Source: Paramacrobiotus metropolitanus (taxonomy: Eukaryota; Tardigrada; Eutardigrada; Parachela; Macrobiotidae). Taken from it: a stretch of 64,000 nucleotides of DNA. The notes beneath the pieces were generated by a model, which was given only the letters and a program-made list of their open reading frames with translations, was not told the DNA's origin and did not search any database. Position 1 is the first letter of the stretch. Every line of letters begins with the position of its first letter. A program made the position numbers and the translations under genes. The stretch is from assembly GCF_019649055.1 (NCBI RefSeq), contig NW_026570433.1:62001-126000 (forward strand), written 5' to 3'. Shown here piece after piece: positions 20,387 to 30,183 of the stretch.

Positions 20387-20463
20387 GTCGTTTCTCGACA
20401 ATGCTGTTTCTCAGCTAGACTGTTTCTCAGTCAGGTCGGTTCTCGACCATGCCGTTTCTCGGC
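20387..20463. repeat. Array of five consecutive hairpins with a constant TTTCT loop
   Basis: Five perfect mini-hairpins with 1-3 bases between them: GTCG-TTTCT-CGAC (20,387-20,399), GCTG-TTTCT-CAGC (20,403-20,415), GACTG-TTTCT-CAGTC (20,418-20,432), GGTCG-GTTCT-CGACC (20,434-20,448) and GCCG-TTTCT-CGGC (20,451-20,463). Stems all differ, the loop is fixed except for one base. On the element's transcript strand the loop reads AGAAA. The array sits just downstream of the last ORF. Confidence 0.85.
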
Positions 20464-20466
20464 GCC

Positions 20467-20538
20467 AAGTCCCATTAGATATTCCACGTGGGGGACCGAG
20501 TTCCAATGTAGGAACTCGATCTTAATTCAATGGGACTT
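20467..20538. terminator. Nested stem-loop spanning the stop of the last ORF of element 2
   Basis: An outer perfect 10-bp stem pairs 20,467-20,476 (AAGTCCCATT) with 20,529-20,538, and an inner 7-bp stem pairs GAGTTCC (20,498-20,504) with GGAACTC (20,511-20,517). The TAA of the last ORF (20,524-20,522) lies inside. It directly follows the five-hairpin array, so a structured 3' end of the RNA is likely. Confidence 0.55.
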
Positions 20539-22288
20539 CAACGGGTTTATCGCCGCCGAAGTAATCTTCTTCATCTTCGTCGTCCGGGCAAGGTCGGTGG
20601 TGTGGCCGCAAGGTCGGGTCCTTGGGTTTACAAGTCGCCGGGCCACTCCGTTGAGACATATCGTCAGTCTCATCCGTTTCCTGGCCGGGACGTTCCGCTC
20701 TAGTCTTCTTCGATTCCTTAGCTGCCTGCCTTCGGAGCCGCAGCGCAAACGGCTGTGCGCCATGTGCTATGGCGTCCGACATCCAAGTTTCGTAAGGCGC
20801 TGAGTTGAATCCGCTGGGTAAAGTCTTCCTTTCACGGTACCAGCTAATAAATCTGGTCGAGTCGTCGCTGGGATCTATGTGATCCTCACGGAAGGCATAC
20901 TTTGTCGCATGCCGTTCGTGGGTGTACAGCAAGTCGCGCATCCAGACGGCGAGGATAACACTTCTCATCGGTGTGCCGAGTTGGGCTACGAGGGTTTCCA
21001 AAGCCGCTGGTATAATCTCCGTTTGATACAGTCCGTACACGGTGTAACGGCAAAAGTAATTGCCAAGCCTTGCCGCAAAGATGAATCGCAGGAATGCCGT
21101 GGCTCCGTCTGGGGCAAAGTCAATCTCCCCTTCTGGAAGGTACTGGGTTAAGTCCAGTGCTGCCCGAGCCGCGGTAATAACAAAGGCTGGATGTGGGTCC
21201 GTGATGACGAACTGGGCAATACTCTCCAACTCGTCATGGGGGTATTCCCGAGCTCCTAGTTGGCTCGCACGTGTTCCGTCCGGGCTATACAGCGGTACGT
21301 TCAACAAGACCGGGTCCGTCATCGAGGGTAACGCATTCGATCTGGTGTATGGGTGTTTAACGTTTAGCGCTGTGTGCGCGTTCATGTTGAAGTCGGGTTG
21401 CCACTGATGTTGTTCCAGCAGCGTCTGGTATCCAGATCAGACGAGGAATTGGCGGAGGTTTTCTACCATCCGCCAAACTTGTGGTCGATTCCGTTCCTCG
21501 TAATTCATGACGTTCATGATGTGATTCGTTCGTTCGGTCGGATGTGGCATCACGACCTCGATTCCCTGTTGTCGGGCATGGTCGTAACGAGGATCTTCTC
21601 GGGCCGGCACTTCCACTTGTGGTAGTTGTGCCATCTGATCGGCCACGTCGACGTCCATTTGCTCGGGTTGAGCTGCTGGTTCAACTTGAGCTTCAGCCGC
21701 CGGTTCTGCCTGATGGGCTTCCGGCTGGGGTTCGGGTGGGACGAAGTCGAAGTTACGCTTCGACTTACTTGTTAAGTCGACTGTTTCTCCGGATCCAGTG
21801 CGTTTTCCTGGTGGAGGTCTGGTCGGTTCTTTTCCGACTTGGCGGATGACAGGTCGTTGCTCTTTGATTCTGTCTCAAAGATCAGCAGGGCCAATCCTAT
21901 GTCGGAGGTCGTGTCCCGCGAGGTTTTTGCCGGGTCGGCGCTGCTGCTGTTGAGCCGCCGATTGAGTCCGAGTTCCATGTTGGGGAATCTGCTGAGAAAC
22001 AGTTGGACGAGCCTGTGTGACTACTGGCGTTGCCCTATGTGGGATTGCCATCAACTGTTCCTCCGTCGCCGGGACAAGGGTAACCGGTCGTTGGGTTCCG
22101 TCCGGCATGTTTATCATCATCGTCACCGATGCGCCAGTCAATGGTCGATGTGGATCGCCGACGAAGACATCACGTATGTTGTGCATCAGTTGCTCGGTAT
22201 TCGGGCGACCCTGTGTGGGTGCCGGTAACCGAATCTTTATTTCTAGTTCGTAAGAAGTCGGTGGGGGATGGACTTTCATTGTGGCCAT
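20522..22288 (-). pseudogene. Element 2 last accessory ORF
   Basis: One reading frame runs from an ATG at 22,288 to the TAA at 20,524-20,522 (589 codons) and is broken only by two TGA codons ending at 21,875 and 21,437. Residues 1-140 contain ELEIKIRLPAPTQ and a Gln-rich tail; 140-280 are Pro/Glu/Ala rich and basic. The C-terminal 290 residues look globular, with many aromatic residues (FIFAARLGNYFCRYTVYGLY, VWMRDLLYTHERH), ending in an acidic tail (CPDDEDEEDYFGG). No membrane span typical of an envelope protein is present. I do not recognise a family. Confidence 0.5.
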
Positions 22289-22680
22289 CCGTTCCTTAAC
22301 TTCCCTGCTCCGTTCCTCAACTTCTGATCCTCCAATTGTCGGTTAACGTCCTGTATTTGGCGATACTCCCACAGTCTATCTGTTAAGACTGGTGGTCGAG
22401 TTCCTTCCCATCTCGGATCGCGACTTCGTTGTCGCTGGATTATGGCCAAATTATCCTGGTCATGCGACTCTAGTTGGTCGACGAGGTATTCTCTGCCGGC
22501 CAGGTACCGATATGCGCTCAAGTTACCAGTGACGACATTAATGTAAAGTGCCGCTGCCTGAGCTCGGTGTTGCGGTCCAGTACCGACGGTCCGTTCATTG
22601 GTGAAAGACACAATGCATTGCGCACAGGGCAATCTGTTGTTGTCCCTCTTTGCGTTATCCCTGCACTGTTGGCAGTCCAC
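22276..22680 (-). CDS. Element 2 accessory ORF with paired CxxC motifs
   Basis: A 134-codon ORF starting MDCQQC, with a second pair LPCAQC 13 residues after the first, spacing suited to a zinc ribbon. The rest is polar and helical (DQLESHDQDNLAIIQRQRSR). Its 3' end overlaps the start of the next ORF by about 13 bases. It may be one more section of a larger product broken by frame changes. Function unknown. Confidence 0.4.
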   Translation of the reverse strand: MDCQQCRDNAKRDNNRLPCAQCIVSFTNERTVGTGPQHRAQAAALYINVVTGNLSAYRYLAGREYLVDQLESHDQDNLAIIQRQRSRDPRWEGTRPPVLTDRLWEYRQIQDVNRQLEDQKLRNGAGKLRNGWPQ

Positions 22681-22918
22681 CGTATAAGCTTCCGTACGAG
22701 TCTGTCAAAACAAAAATAAGCAAACCGTTTCTCGGTTGCGTCCTATAAGTTTACACCCTATGATTACTACGGTCGGGCCAGGTCGGTTCTCGAACTGGGC
22801 CAAGACGCCTTGGTGGTCGCCTAATGAGGTAAGTCGACTTCTGTTGGTCGATGACGTCTATGTGGTGTCAATGGAGGAAGGTCGATTATGCCACTCCTCC
22901 GACGCGTTCTGCGTCCCC
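22681..22918. other. Inter-ORF spacer with hairpins
   Basis: A short spacer between accessory ORFs containing AACCG-TTTCT-CGGTT at 22,723-22,737, the same loop as the five-hairpin array, and a weaker relative near 22,772. Confidence 0.4.
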
Positions 22919-23790
22919 TCATTCCCGTGTAGGTGCTCCAGTCGGCTCCGGCCGACCTGTTTGGTGCGAGTCGGCCGACTCGGTCGATTGTGCCGAGGTC
23001 GTTCGTTCCGTCGCTAGGTGTCCGTGCCGGTGAGTTGATGGGTTTAAGGCTAAAAACTGTTGCCCTCCCTGGACCTGGTCGGTGTTTGAGGCAAACCATT
23101 GTTGGGCAAGCCCTTTCGATAAGACGAATTCCAAGTCATCTTCCAGGGAATATCTCTTCCTTTCTTCGGTTGTGTCCGGTTTGGCCTTGTATTTAGGGTC
23201 GGTTAGCTGTGGTTCCGCTGCCCTCCATTCGAACTCGAACCGCGCTGTGAGTTGGTGGAGTATTTCTCCGCGGGTCAATCGTTCAGGATGCCAAGACATT
23301 CCCATGCACGCTTCGATGGCGTGTATCCATCCTTCGTATGTTGAAGGAGCCGGGTCTCCTTTAGTCGGTGGGAACTCGTAGTACATCCGCTTTGTGCTGA
23401 TGTACGTACATATGATCTTCCCTTCATGGTATCCTAGGTCGCAGTAATGTCGTACGTTGTTTTGGCTTAGTTATCGCCAATCGCCGGTTTCATCTACCTT
23501 CCAATGTTGGAGGAGCTGGAACGCAGTCCTCGGTGTGGCGAACTTCGGTCCACGCGTCGCAAAGGCCTTTAGGGCGGCGAATGTGTACATCCATCCTGCG
23601 TCATATTCCGAAACAGCTGGCTTCGGTTTTTGGGCTGTTTTGATGTACTTCACCCTTACATTGGAAACCTGGGGATATCGTCCGGCAAAACTTCTATCGT
23701 GTCTCCATTAAACTCGGAAAGGAGTGGCCGGTGGTCGGAGTCGGGCGTTAGTGGTATTCGTCTACCGTACTGACGAGGGACCTATACTCC
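22919..23790 (-). pseudogene. Element 2 accessory ORF, Trp/Tyr-rich globular
   Basis: The frame from about 23,653 to 22,919 is interrupted by one TAA at 23,473-23,471; upstream coding character continues in a neighbouring frame to about 23,790 (RRIPLTPDSD, EFNGDTIEVLPDDIP). The product is rich in Trp, Tyr and Phe (YDAGWMYTFAALKAF, TYEGWIHAIEACMGMSW, FEFEWRAAEPQL), so it is probably folded, and ends in a Ser/Thr/Pro/His tail. No family was recognised. Confidence 0.45.
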
Positions 23791-23919
23791 GCCATCTTCT
23801 TCGTTGCCCTTAGAATCATCGGCTTTGTCGCCGCTGTCCTTTTCCTCGTTTGTCCGGTATCTCCGGTTCGCCCTGCTGTTGAGGTGCTGGGGCCGACGGT
23901 GGTTTTTGACCGTTCTTAT

Positions 23920-24260
23920 CGTCATCGTCATCTTTTGGCGATCCATTCCCAGGTGTTCGGAAATCGTTGTCGTCGTCATCGTTAGTTTCTTCTTCGGATG
24001 ACGAGATCAGTTCTGATGACTTTGGTTCCTCCTTCTTCGTCTGATTCCTTTGGTTCCTCCTTCTTCGTCATCTTTTGGCGATCCATTCCCAGGTGACTTT
24101 GGTTCCTCCGTCTTCGTTCTGATGACTTTGGTTCCTCCTTCTTCGTCATCTTTTGGCGATCCATTCCCAGGTGTTCGGAAATCGTTGTCGTCGTCATCGT
24201 TAGTTTCTTCTTCGGATGACGAGATCAGTTCTGATGACTTTGGTTCCTCCTTCTTCGCCG
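23920..24260 (-). repeat. Tandem repeats at the 3' end of an accessory ORF
   Basis: A block of about 110 bases (from CATCTTTTGGCGATCCATTC to CCTCCTTCTTCG) at about 23,928-24,037 recurs almost exactly at 24,147-24,257, spaced by about 219 bases. Shorter partial units fill the interval. In protein they give repeats of GNGSPKDDEEGGTK in an acidic/basic disordered tail. Frame changes and stops cluster in this array, as expected of slippage. Confidence 0.7.
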
Positions 24261-25302
24261 GCTTCTGATTCGTCTTAGTCGACTTTGACTTTCCCTTCTG
24301 TTGGGTCAAATCTTCCGGCTCCGGCGAAATTTCTATGGGCGAGGACGGTGGGAGTGACTGTACGTCCTTCGGTATGAAACGTCCTTTCGCACTCCGACTC
24401 GGTTTCGCCGTGCTTGCTCGTCCTGTGGGAGCCGATGCCGTACCGACATAGGTTGTCGGTTCGAAAGGTGCTCGTGGTCGGGGTAAAGCTTGGACTCGTC
24501 TTTGTGACGACTGTCCAGCCGTACGAGCTATATGCAGCATGTTAGCTGCTTCATCCGACGGTTGTTCGTTCGAATCGCTATAAACTTCGGTAGGTTCCGT
24601 GCCCGCCGGAGGCTTGTCCGTGTTGACATAAGACATCCGGAGGTTGAATTCACGCCGCTGTTGTTTCGGTATGAAGTTGGGCACGGTGTACCGTACAGGT
24701 ACATCGCGTTCCGCGTTGGTCGTCTGGAAGGTGTGTTCCTGGACCAGGGCTTCGACTCGGCCTGCTATATGGTCGATGATGTCGTCGATATTCCCCTTTT
24801 TGTCCATGTACATTACGTTATATACACGGGCGATTTGGACCAATGTCGATCCACGGGGATTCGTGGTGTATCCGATGCACCTGGCGATTCTAGTCGGTGT
24901 ATCGTCCGCGTTCCTTGCGGCTGCACTTCTAAGTGCTTCGATGAGGTCCGGTTGGATCAGTTCAGCCATCCGTCCCCATTGTCGGTGGACGGCTACTGCT
25001 AATCCAAAATCCAAAGTCCAGCCGACGATCTGCATCATGAGTTGATGCGTTAGCCACGTTCCGGTTTCGCCTCCGGCTTGGATATTATTCGACAAGTCTT
25101 GTACCAAGGACTGGTAAATGTCCTTGGCATTTTCCTTAGCGTTCCTAATACTTTGGACGACTTTGACGTGAACTCGGACGGTACGGATTATCGTATCGAC
25201 CGGGTCGTCCTCCTGTTCGTCTGGGAGGCACTGGCGTACATTGTCTGGAGCTGGCCATTGTGATTCATCGGTGTCCGCTCCGTGCTTGAAGATTTCCTTC
25301 AT
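24007..25302 (-). CDS. Element 2 accessory ORF, helical domain plus disordered tail
   Basis: A 431-codon ORF. Residues 25-215 look globular and helical (VVQSIRNAKENAKDIYQSL, LMMQIVGWTLDFGLAVAVHR, IARCIGYTTNPRGSTLVQIA). The rest is Pro/Ser/Lys rich and ends in acidic repeats derived from the tandem DNA array. The upstream ORF at 25,421-26,707 is in a different frame. I do not recognise the domain. Confidence 0.5.
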   Translation of the reverse strand: MKEIFKHGADTDESQWPAPDNVRQCLPDEQEDDPVDTIIRTVRVHVKVVQSIRNAKENAKDIYQSLVQDLSNNIQAGGETGTWLTHQLMMQIVGWTLDFGLAVAVHRQWGRMAELIQPDLIEALRSAAARNADDTPTRIARCIGYTTNPRGSTLVQIARVYNVMYMDKKGNIDDIIDHIAGRVEALVQEHTFQTTNAERDVPVRYTVPNFIPKQQRREFNLRMSYVNTDKPPAGTEPTEVYSDSNEQPSDEAANMLHIARTAGQSSQRRVQALPRPRAPFEPTTYVGTASAPTGRASTAKPSRSAKGRFIPKDVQSLPPSSPIEISPEPEDLTQQKGKSKSTKTNQKPAKKEEPKSSELISSSEEETNDDDDNDFRTPGNGSPKDDEEGGTKVIRTKTEEPKSPGNGSPKDDEEGGTKGIRRRRRNQSHQN

Positions 25303-25420
25303 ATCTCCTTTAAATCCCTCGTAAGGATCGTCTTCTCCGTTGTCGGAGATCGAATCCTTTGCCTCAATCTGGTCGGATTCCGCATCGGAATGTGGTTTCG
25401 ATGTGGAAGGTTGGGGATCT

Positions 25421-26707
25421 TCAGTCGACCGTCGGCGGCTTGGACGACTTCTGTGGTCGACTAGCTGGAGTTTTGGTCGGCTTTGTGCCGGCCCGCTCCA
25501 TAACTTCCTTAAATTTACGCTCCACCGCTTCCTTGTCGTGTGGTTCTCGAGCCTTTTCCTTCTGCTCAGCTTTTTGTGAGCCGGCGTCTGAGATGTCCAA
25601 GTCGTCGGATGACTTATGCCGCTTGGCCGGGTTGGGCTTCGGCGTCTTCACCGTAGAGTCCGACTTCGGTTTAGTCGACTCCTTGGCTTCCGACTTCACT
25701 GGTTTCTTCTGTGTTTCCGTCGGTTGCGGTTTAGCGGGCGGTTTTGCCGCTTCCTTCTTAGCCTTCCGTTTATCCTTATGGGACTTCGTGGAATTAGCCG
25801 AGTTAATGACTCGTAAATCGAGGTCTTCTTCGATCTGCACGGAAGGTTGTTCAGTCGGTGAGGGAACTTTCATCTTAACGACGGGCTGCTGTACCGTCTT
25901 CTTGGTCGACTTGGGATCCGGAGCGGTGACTTTGTGTCGAGTCGGCGTAGCCAATTGTAAGGCTTTAGGTCGACTTTTCTCCGCCCGGTAATGTTCTCCC
26001 ATACGTTTCATGACGTCGGCCATCTTCTCGGTAAGTCGGTCGGGGTCGCGCCGAGCTTTCGTGGTATTTCCGACTATACTGGCACGTCGGAGTCTCAACG
26101 AGTGCCAAAGTTCCCTATCTTCCGGATACGCCATGTCAATGCAATCGTCCTGTTCCGATCTCGTCAAGTCTTTTACGTGTTGAAAGGCGGGATCGTCATG
26201 GAGTTCCCGCGACGAGTCCTGAGGTGGTTTGGGCTTAGTTATACTCCGCTTGGTCGGTATGTTGACCGGCTCGTCTGCCGACTCGTTCGTTCGAGACTCG
26301 TCTACCGTTAGACGTGGGCCGGAGTGTATCGAAGTCGGTTTGTCCCTTTGTGGTGACGTTTCGACCGTGGTTTCGGCTCGTTCTTCCGAAGGGGACGTTG
26401 TGTCCATCTCTTCTTGGGTTTTCTTCGGTTTCGTCGGGGTGTTCCGAGGTGAGAACGTAGGTGGTTTCTCAATCGTCGGTTGACTCGGCAGCTTAGTCGG
26501 CTGGGATGCTGATCGGTTCGGTGAAATTTGTTTTACCGGCGATCTACCGCGTTTTGGCGTGGATCCCTTGGGTGGTGCTGCCGCCTTTTGTTGAATGGAG
26601 TCATCGGAGTCGACGTCGTCTTCGTCCTCCTCTTCTTCGCTACTGTCCGACATTGTTATCGGAATCTTTTCAGTTACCTCTTCTCCAGCCCGAGGTTGGA
26701 CCTCCAA
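25421..26707 (-). CDS. Element 2 accessory ORF, highly charged and disordered
   Basis: A 428-codon ORF that is almost wholly Lys, Glu, Ser, Pro and Thr, with an acidic SSEEEEDEDDVDSDDS patch near residue 20 and long basic stretches (HKDKRKAKKEAAKPP). One more ordered segment occurs near residues 185-235 (DCIDMAYPEDRELWHSLRLR). Charge and composition would fit a nucleic-acid-binding or scaffold role, which is inference only. Confidence 0.5.
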   Translation of the reverse strand: MEVQPRAGEEVTEKIPITMSDSSEEEEDEDDVDSDDSIQQKAAAPPKGSTPKRGRSPVKQISPNRSASQPTKLPSQPTIEKPPTFSPRNTPTKPKKTQEEMDTTSPSEERAETTVETSPQRDKPTSIHSGPRLTVDESRTNESADEPVNIPTKRSITKPKPPQDSSRELHDDPAFQHVKDLTRSEQDDCIDMAYPEDRELWHSLRLRRASIVGNTTKARRDPDRLTEKMADVMKRMGEHYRAEKSRPKALQLATPTRHKVTAPDPKSTKKTVQQPVVKMKVPSPTEQPSVQIEEDLDLRVINSANSTKSHKDKRKAKKEAAKPPAKPQPTETQKKPVKSEAKESTKPKSDSTVKTPKPNPAKRHKSSDDLDISDAGSQKAEQKEKAREPHDKEAVERKFKEVMERAGTKPTKTPASRPQKSSKPPTVD

Positions 26708-26746
26708 TGTATAGGCGCCCGGGTTGATGTTCGGGTTGCGGAGACG

Positions 26747-28615
26747 TTAGATCGTCAATATCATGTTCGAGTCGAGCGGGAGTTGTCGTAGGTCCTGCTT
26801 TCCGCACCTTAGAACCATCAACCGTCTCAAGGCTTTGTCTCTATCCTGGATCGTAGCGTGAATCTTCTGAGCCATTTGAGTCTGTTGCTCTTCCGACATG
26901 GTTCGATCTCGGATACCTCCTTGAAGTTGTGCTTTATAAAGTATCCGTTGAAGATCCATCGTTTTGGCTTGGCTGACCAACTTCTTATGGACGCCTGGAG
27001 TAAATAAGGCCTTTGCTCCCATCACTTTCCGTGACGGGCTCGGCTTTTCTTCTGCCGGAGGTAAGGAAGAGGGAGTCGCCTTTAGCAGTTCCAAGAGTTG
27101 TTCCTTGGTTCTGACTGGTGATGGCGACTTCGACGGGAAGAGACGTCTGCGTGGTCCGTGCTCTTCAATGTTATCAGTCGCTTTCGGCTTCCTTAAGAAT
27201 TTCGGTGAGTTTGATCCGCCTGTTTGGAGGACAAGTCGACCGTCAGGTGTTCGTTCACTCTGCGGTTCTCTTTGTGAGAGCCCGGGTAACGTTGTTGGTC
27301 GTTCGAGGGGCTTAGGTCGGCTACCTTCTGTTGCTCCGACTTCTTCCAATGTGTCCATCGGCTCATCCTCGCCTTCGAGTCCCCGTACTGATAAGTCGTA
27401 CATCGGCTCGTCTTGGTGACTCACCGTTGGGACTACCTGTGTCGGCTTGACAGGTTGTACCTTAGGCTTCTTGGCGGAGGGCGGCTTATTCAGCTTCCTC
27501 CGTTGCTCCGCTTCCTTCCGTTTATGGAAGTCGTCTACGAAGGACTGGATTATGGCCGACAAAGTTTGCAGCCGCTCCCGATTCTTTGCCGACCACACTG
27601 TTGTTGGTCGGAGGATGAATCGGGCTTCCTTGGCGTTATTCTCCAAGTGTCCGAGGTTGATGTCGATCTGACAGTACTGCGGGCTCCGTTGGTCGGTTTC
27701 GTCCATCATCTTTCGGAGTACGGAAATGACGGCGTCCGCTCGCAGTAACTGAGTGTTAACTGCTTTTACCCATTCCAGGGCGGGTTTTGCTGGGGGAGCT
27801 GGAGGTGGAAGTCGAACCGAGTCGAAGGTCGGTTTCCAAACTGACTGGATCTTTGTGATCCGAGACGGTCGACCTTCAGCCATGGCATTTGTTACCAGGC
27901 TGGTCGGTTCCTTCTCCTTGTCTCTCTCCTTTTCTTCCTCGTACTCGTTTACTCTTGTTTCCAACCACGAGGTAGTTTGGATAAGGTGTTGTCAAGTCCT
28001 AGTCGTTTGTGGGGCGTCCGGATGACAAAGTCGTCGTATGAACCGTGCGTTGTTTCCCCATGCCAGGATATCTCGATGCAGGTCGTTTGCCTCCTGACTG
28101 TTATCTACGCTGAAATTTCTTCGGGCTCTCATCTCTGTGATGAGTTCCGCTACTTTAGCCAGCAGTTTGACTACATGTGGCGCGACCGTGCTCGGCAGTT
28201 CGTCCGTGTCCGGTATGGCTTCCATGATCCGAGCTTCTGTGGCCGGAGACATGGGCCGGTCGGCCATATCCATTGGTTTCGGTTAAGCCGGGCCTGCTGT
28301 TGAGGTCGGCTGGAGTCGAATCCGGTCTGTTGTCGAAGTCGGCTGACTCGAAGTGGTCGGCTGTTGCGACCCGGATGCGCGTTGTTCCGCTTCTTTCCGG
28401 TGTTCTACGAGTTCTTTTCGCCGTAATATTTCGAGATCGACTTGCACGTCTTGAATGTGCATCCGCGAGATCCTTATTTGATCCTCAATTGCCGTCCGAA
28501 TGTTACGGATGGTCGGATCTGTTCCGTCCATATTGTCGACTTGGCGTTGCAAGTCGTCGGCAATCTTCTGTGTTCGAGCCAACTTCTGGTTAAGGGCTTC
28601 ACGCTGTTCTACCAA
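26747..28615 (-). pseudogene. Element 2 accessory ORF, helical, with two in-frame stops
   Basis: A single frame from about 28,615 to 26,747 broken by a TAA at 28,285-28,283 and a TGA at 27,994-27,992. The N-terminal part is coiled coil (QREALNQKLARTQKIADDLQ, DQIRISRMHIQDVQVDL); the middle is charged (NEYEEEKERDKEKEP); the C-terminal part has helical patches (FLRKPKATDNIEEH, LYKAQLQGGIRDRTM) and ends LRQLPLDSNMILTI. The frame shift to the upstream ORF occurs near 28,660. Unknown function. Confidence 0.45.
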
Positions 28616-28701
28616 TGTGGGCTCCAGCGGTTGTTGCGAGGCAGTTGGCTGCGACTGGTGGAGGTCGGCTAAACCTTTTGTGGGTTAGCCTCTAGGATTT
28701 T

Positions 28702-30183
28702 CTACAAGTCTTCGACCCGCCGGGAGCAGATGCTGTACTGTTGATCCAAAGCGTCACGCATTTGCTTCTCCATGGCGTTATTAGGGTCGAGTTGCCGGAG
28801 TTGTTTTCCGAGCTTCTCCATGACGTCAACCGCTTCTCGGTACTGATCTTCGACTTTCCCAGTGTCGACTTCTTGTTGGTCGACCGCGCTGTCTACGAAT
28901 GGGAGTTGAACATCGAGTCCCGGTGATGGAACTGGAGATGGTTCGTCCTGTCTTGGCGCTCCCGCTTTGTTCGGGTTTGCCAAGTACTGTTTCACATAGT
29001 CGATCACCGAATGAAGTACTTCGTTAAGTCGGTCTCGGTTCGGACCTGGTGATGGGGTTCCCCATGAGCCTAGAGTATCGGCCCAATCCAACTCGAGTCG
29101 TAAGGCTCGGTCGATCCGTGCGAGGTCGGTTGCCTCCTGGTCGGTTAGGGTTTCACTAAGTCGGTGGTAGAAAATATCAGCTAAGTCTTGTCCGGCTTGG
29201 ACGATTATGTCCAAGTTACCAGGTAAATTTTCCATCGGCGTCGTGCCGACTAGAGTCATCACCGCTGTCGTAGTCGGTGTTGCTCGGCGAGGTGGCGACG
29301 GCGTCGCGATCCGAGTGTACTCGGGTTCCGCGTTGAGGATCTCTGTGATCCGTTCAACTACCGACCTGAGTTGCCGTTCGTCGACATCAGTCGGTTCTTC
29401 TTTGGGGATAAGGTCGTCTGCCTTTTTCAGGTAGGCCGTCAAATCGTTCATCTTCTGCCGTGCCACTCTAAGGGTTTCAGGATCCGTTGGTGTGCTGTTC
29501 ACAAAGGATCGCTGGAGGTCTTCCAGTAGATCCCATCCATCGCTGATGGTGGCTGACATTCGGTGACGACGTTCCTTCCGCATCGCCGAATGCATCTCCG
29601 CCGCCGATGAAGTCGACGGTAATGTATCCGGAGTCTTCCTGTCGAAGTCCGGTGGTCGGCGTTGACTTCGGCTGAAGTCTCGCAGCTGGTTTATGCCGTT
29701 CTGGACGAATTGAGAATGGACTCCCGGTTCGACCACACCTGGTTGTATCAGGTTCCTCACAAGTTGTATGTGGGCGGTGAACTCGGAAATTATCTTCTGA
29801 GCATTCGGCTCGAGTCCCTTTTCGGCACGTTGCTGTATCTGCCTTAGAATTCCTTCCGCCTCTTGTATGGCATTTCTGCCGTGGGCGATTACCGTGTCAC
29901 TTGCCAAAGTCGTCAACGTTACGGCCTGTGTGGTCGTCGCTGGCGTTAAGGCTGTGGCGAGGTGGACTTTCTGTTCCTCCGACTGGATGAGTCTGTCCAA
30001 GTCGGTATGCCGATTGTACAGTTGTTTGTACTCATCGAGCAAGGCTTGGAATTCCTGGGGGTGGTTATCTTCTTCTGTTGGAAGGGTAGCCATCCGTTGC
30101 CTAGTATCGTTCGATCGGGCAATTACGTCCTCCCGTTCCCTCTTCAGTTCGGTCAGTCTTCGGATACGTTCCGAGTTAGTCAT
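28702..30183 (-). CDS. Element 2 accessory ORF, long helical protein
   Basis: A 493-codon ORF starting with ATG at 30,183, which overlaps the TGA of the preceding ORF as ATGA. The first 170 residues are coiled-coil rich (RIRRLTELKREREDVI, FQALLDEYKQLYNRHTDLDR, AEGILRQIQQRAEKG). Further helical repeats follow, among them DQYREAVDVMEKLGKQLRQL near the end. The protein ends near TAG 28,704-28,702, and in the same frame a few more codons precede a second TAG. Structural role likely, identity unknown. Confidence 0.55.
   Translation of the reverse strand: MTNSERIRRLTELKREREDVIARSNDTRQRMATLPTEEDNHPQEFQALLDEYKQLYNRHTDLDRLIQSEEQKVHLATALTPATTTQAVTLTTLASDTVIAHGRNAIQEAEGILRQIQQRAEKGLEPNAQKIISEFTAHIQLVRNLIQPGVVEPGVHSQFVQNGINQLRDFSRSQRRPPDFDRKTPDTLPSTSSAAEMHSAMRKERRHRMSATISDGWDLLEDLQRSFVNSTPTDPETLRVARQKMNDLTAYLKKADDLIPKEEPTDVDERQLRSVVERITEILNAEPEYTRIATPSPPRRATPTTTAVMTLVGTTPMENLPGNLDIIVQAGQDLADIFYHRLSETLTDQEATDLARIDRALRLELDWADTLGSWGTPSPGPNRDRLNEVLHSVIDYVKQYLANPNKAGAPRQDEPSPVPSPGLDVQLPFVDSAVDQQEVDTGKVEDQYREAVDVMEKLGKQLRQLDPNNAMEKQMRDALDQQYSICSRRVEDL

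Noticed and set aside
19608-20463. CRISPR array
   Set aside because: The repeats are self-complementary mini-hairpins with varying stems and no constant repeat-spacer arrangement, in animal DNA.
24532-28303. Plus-strand open frames of 90-210 codons across the accessory region of element 2
   Set aside because: They mirror charged, repetitive minus-strand ORFs and show the Arg/Val/Ser-rich composition of antisense shadows.
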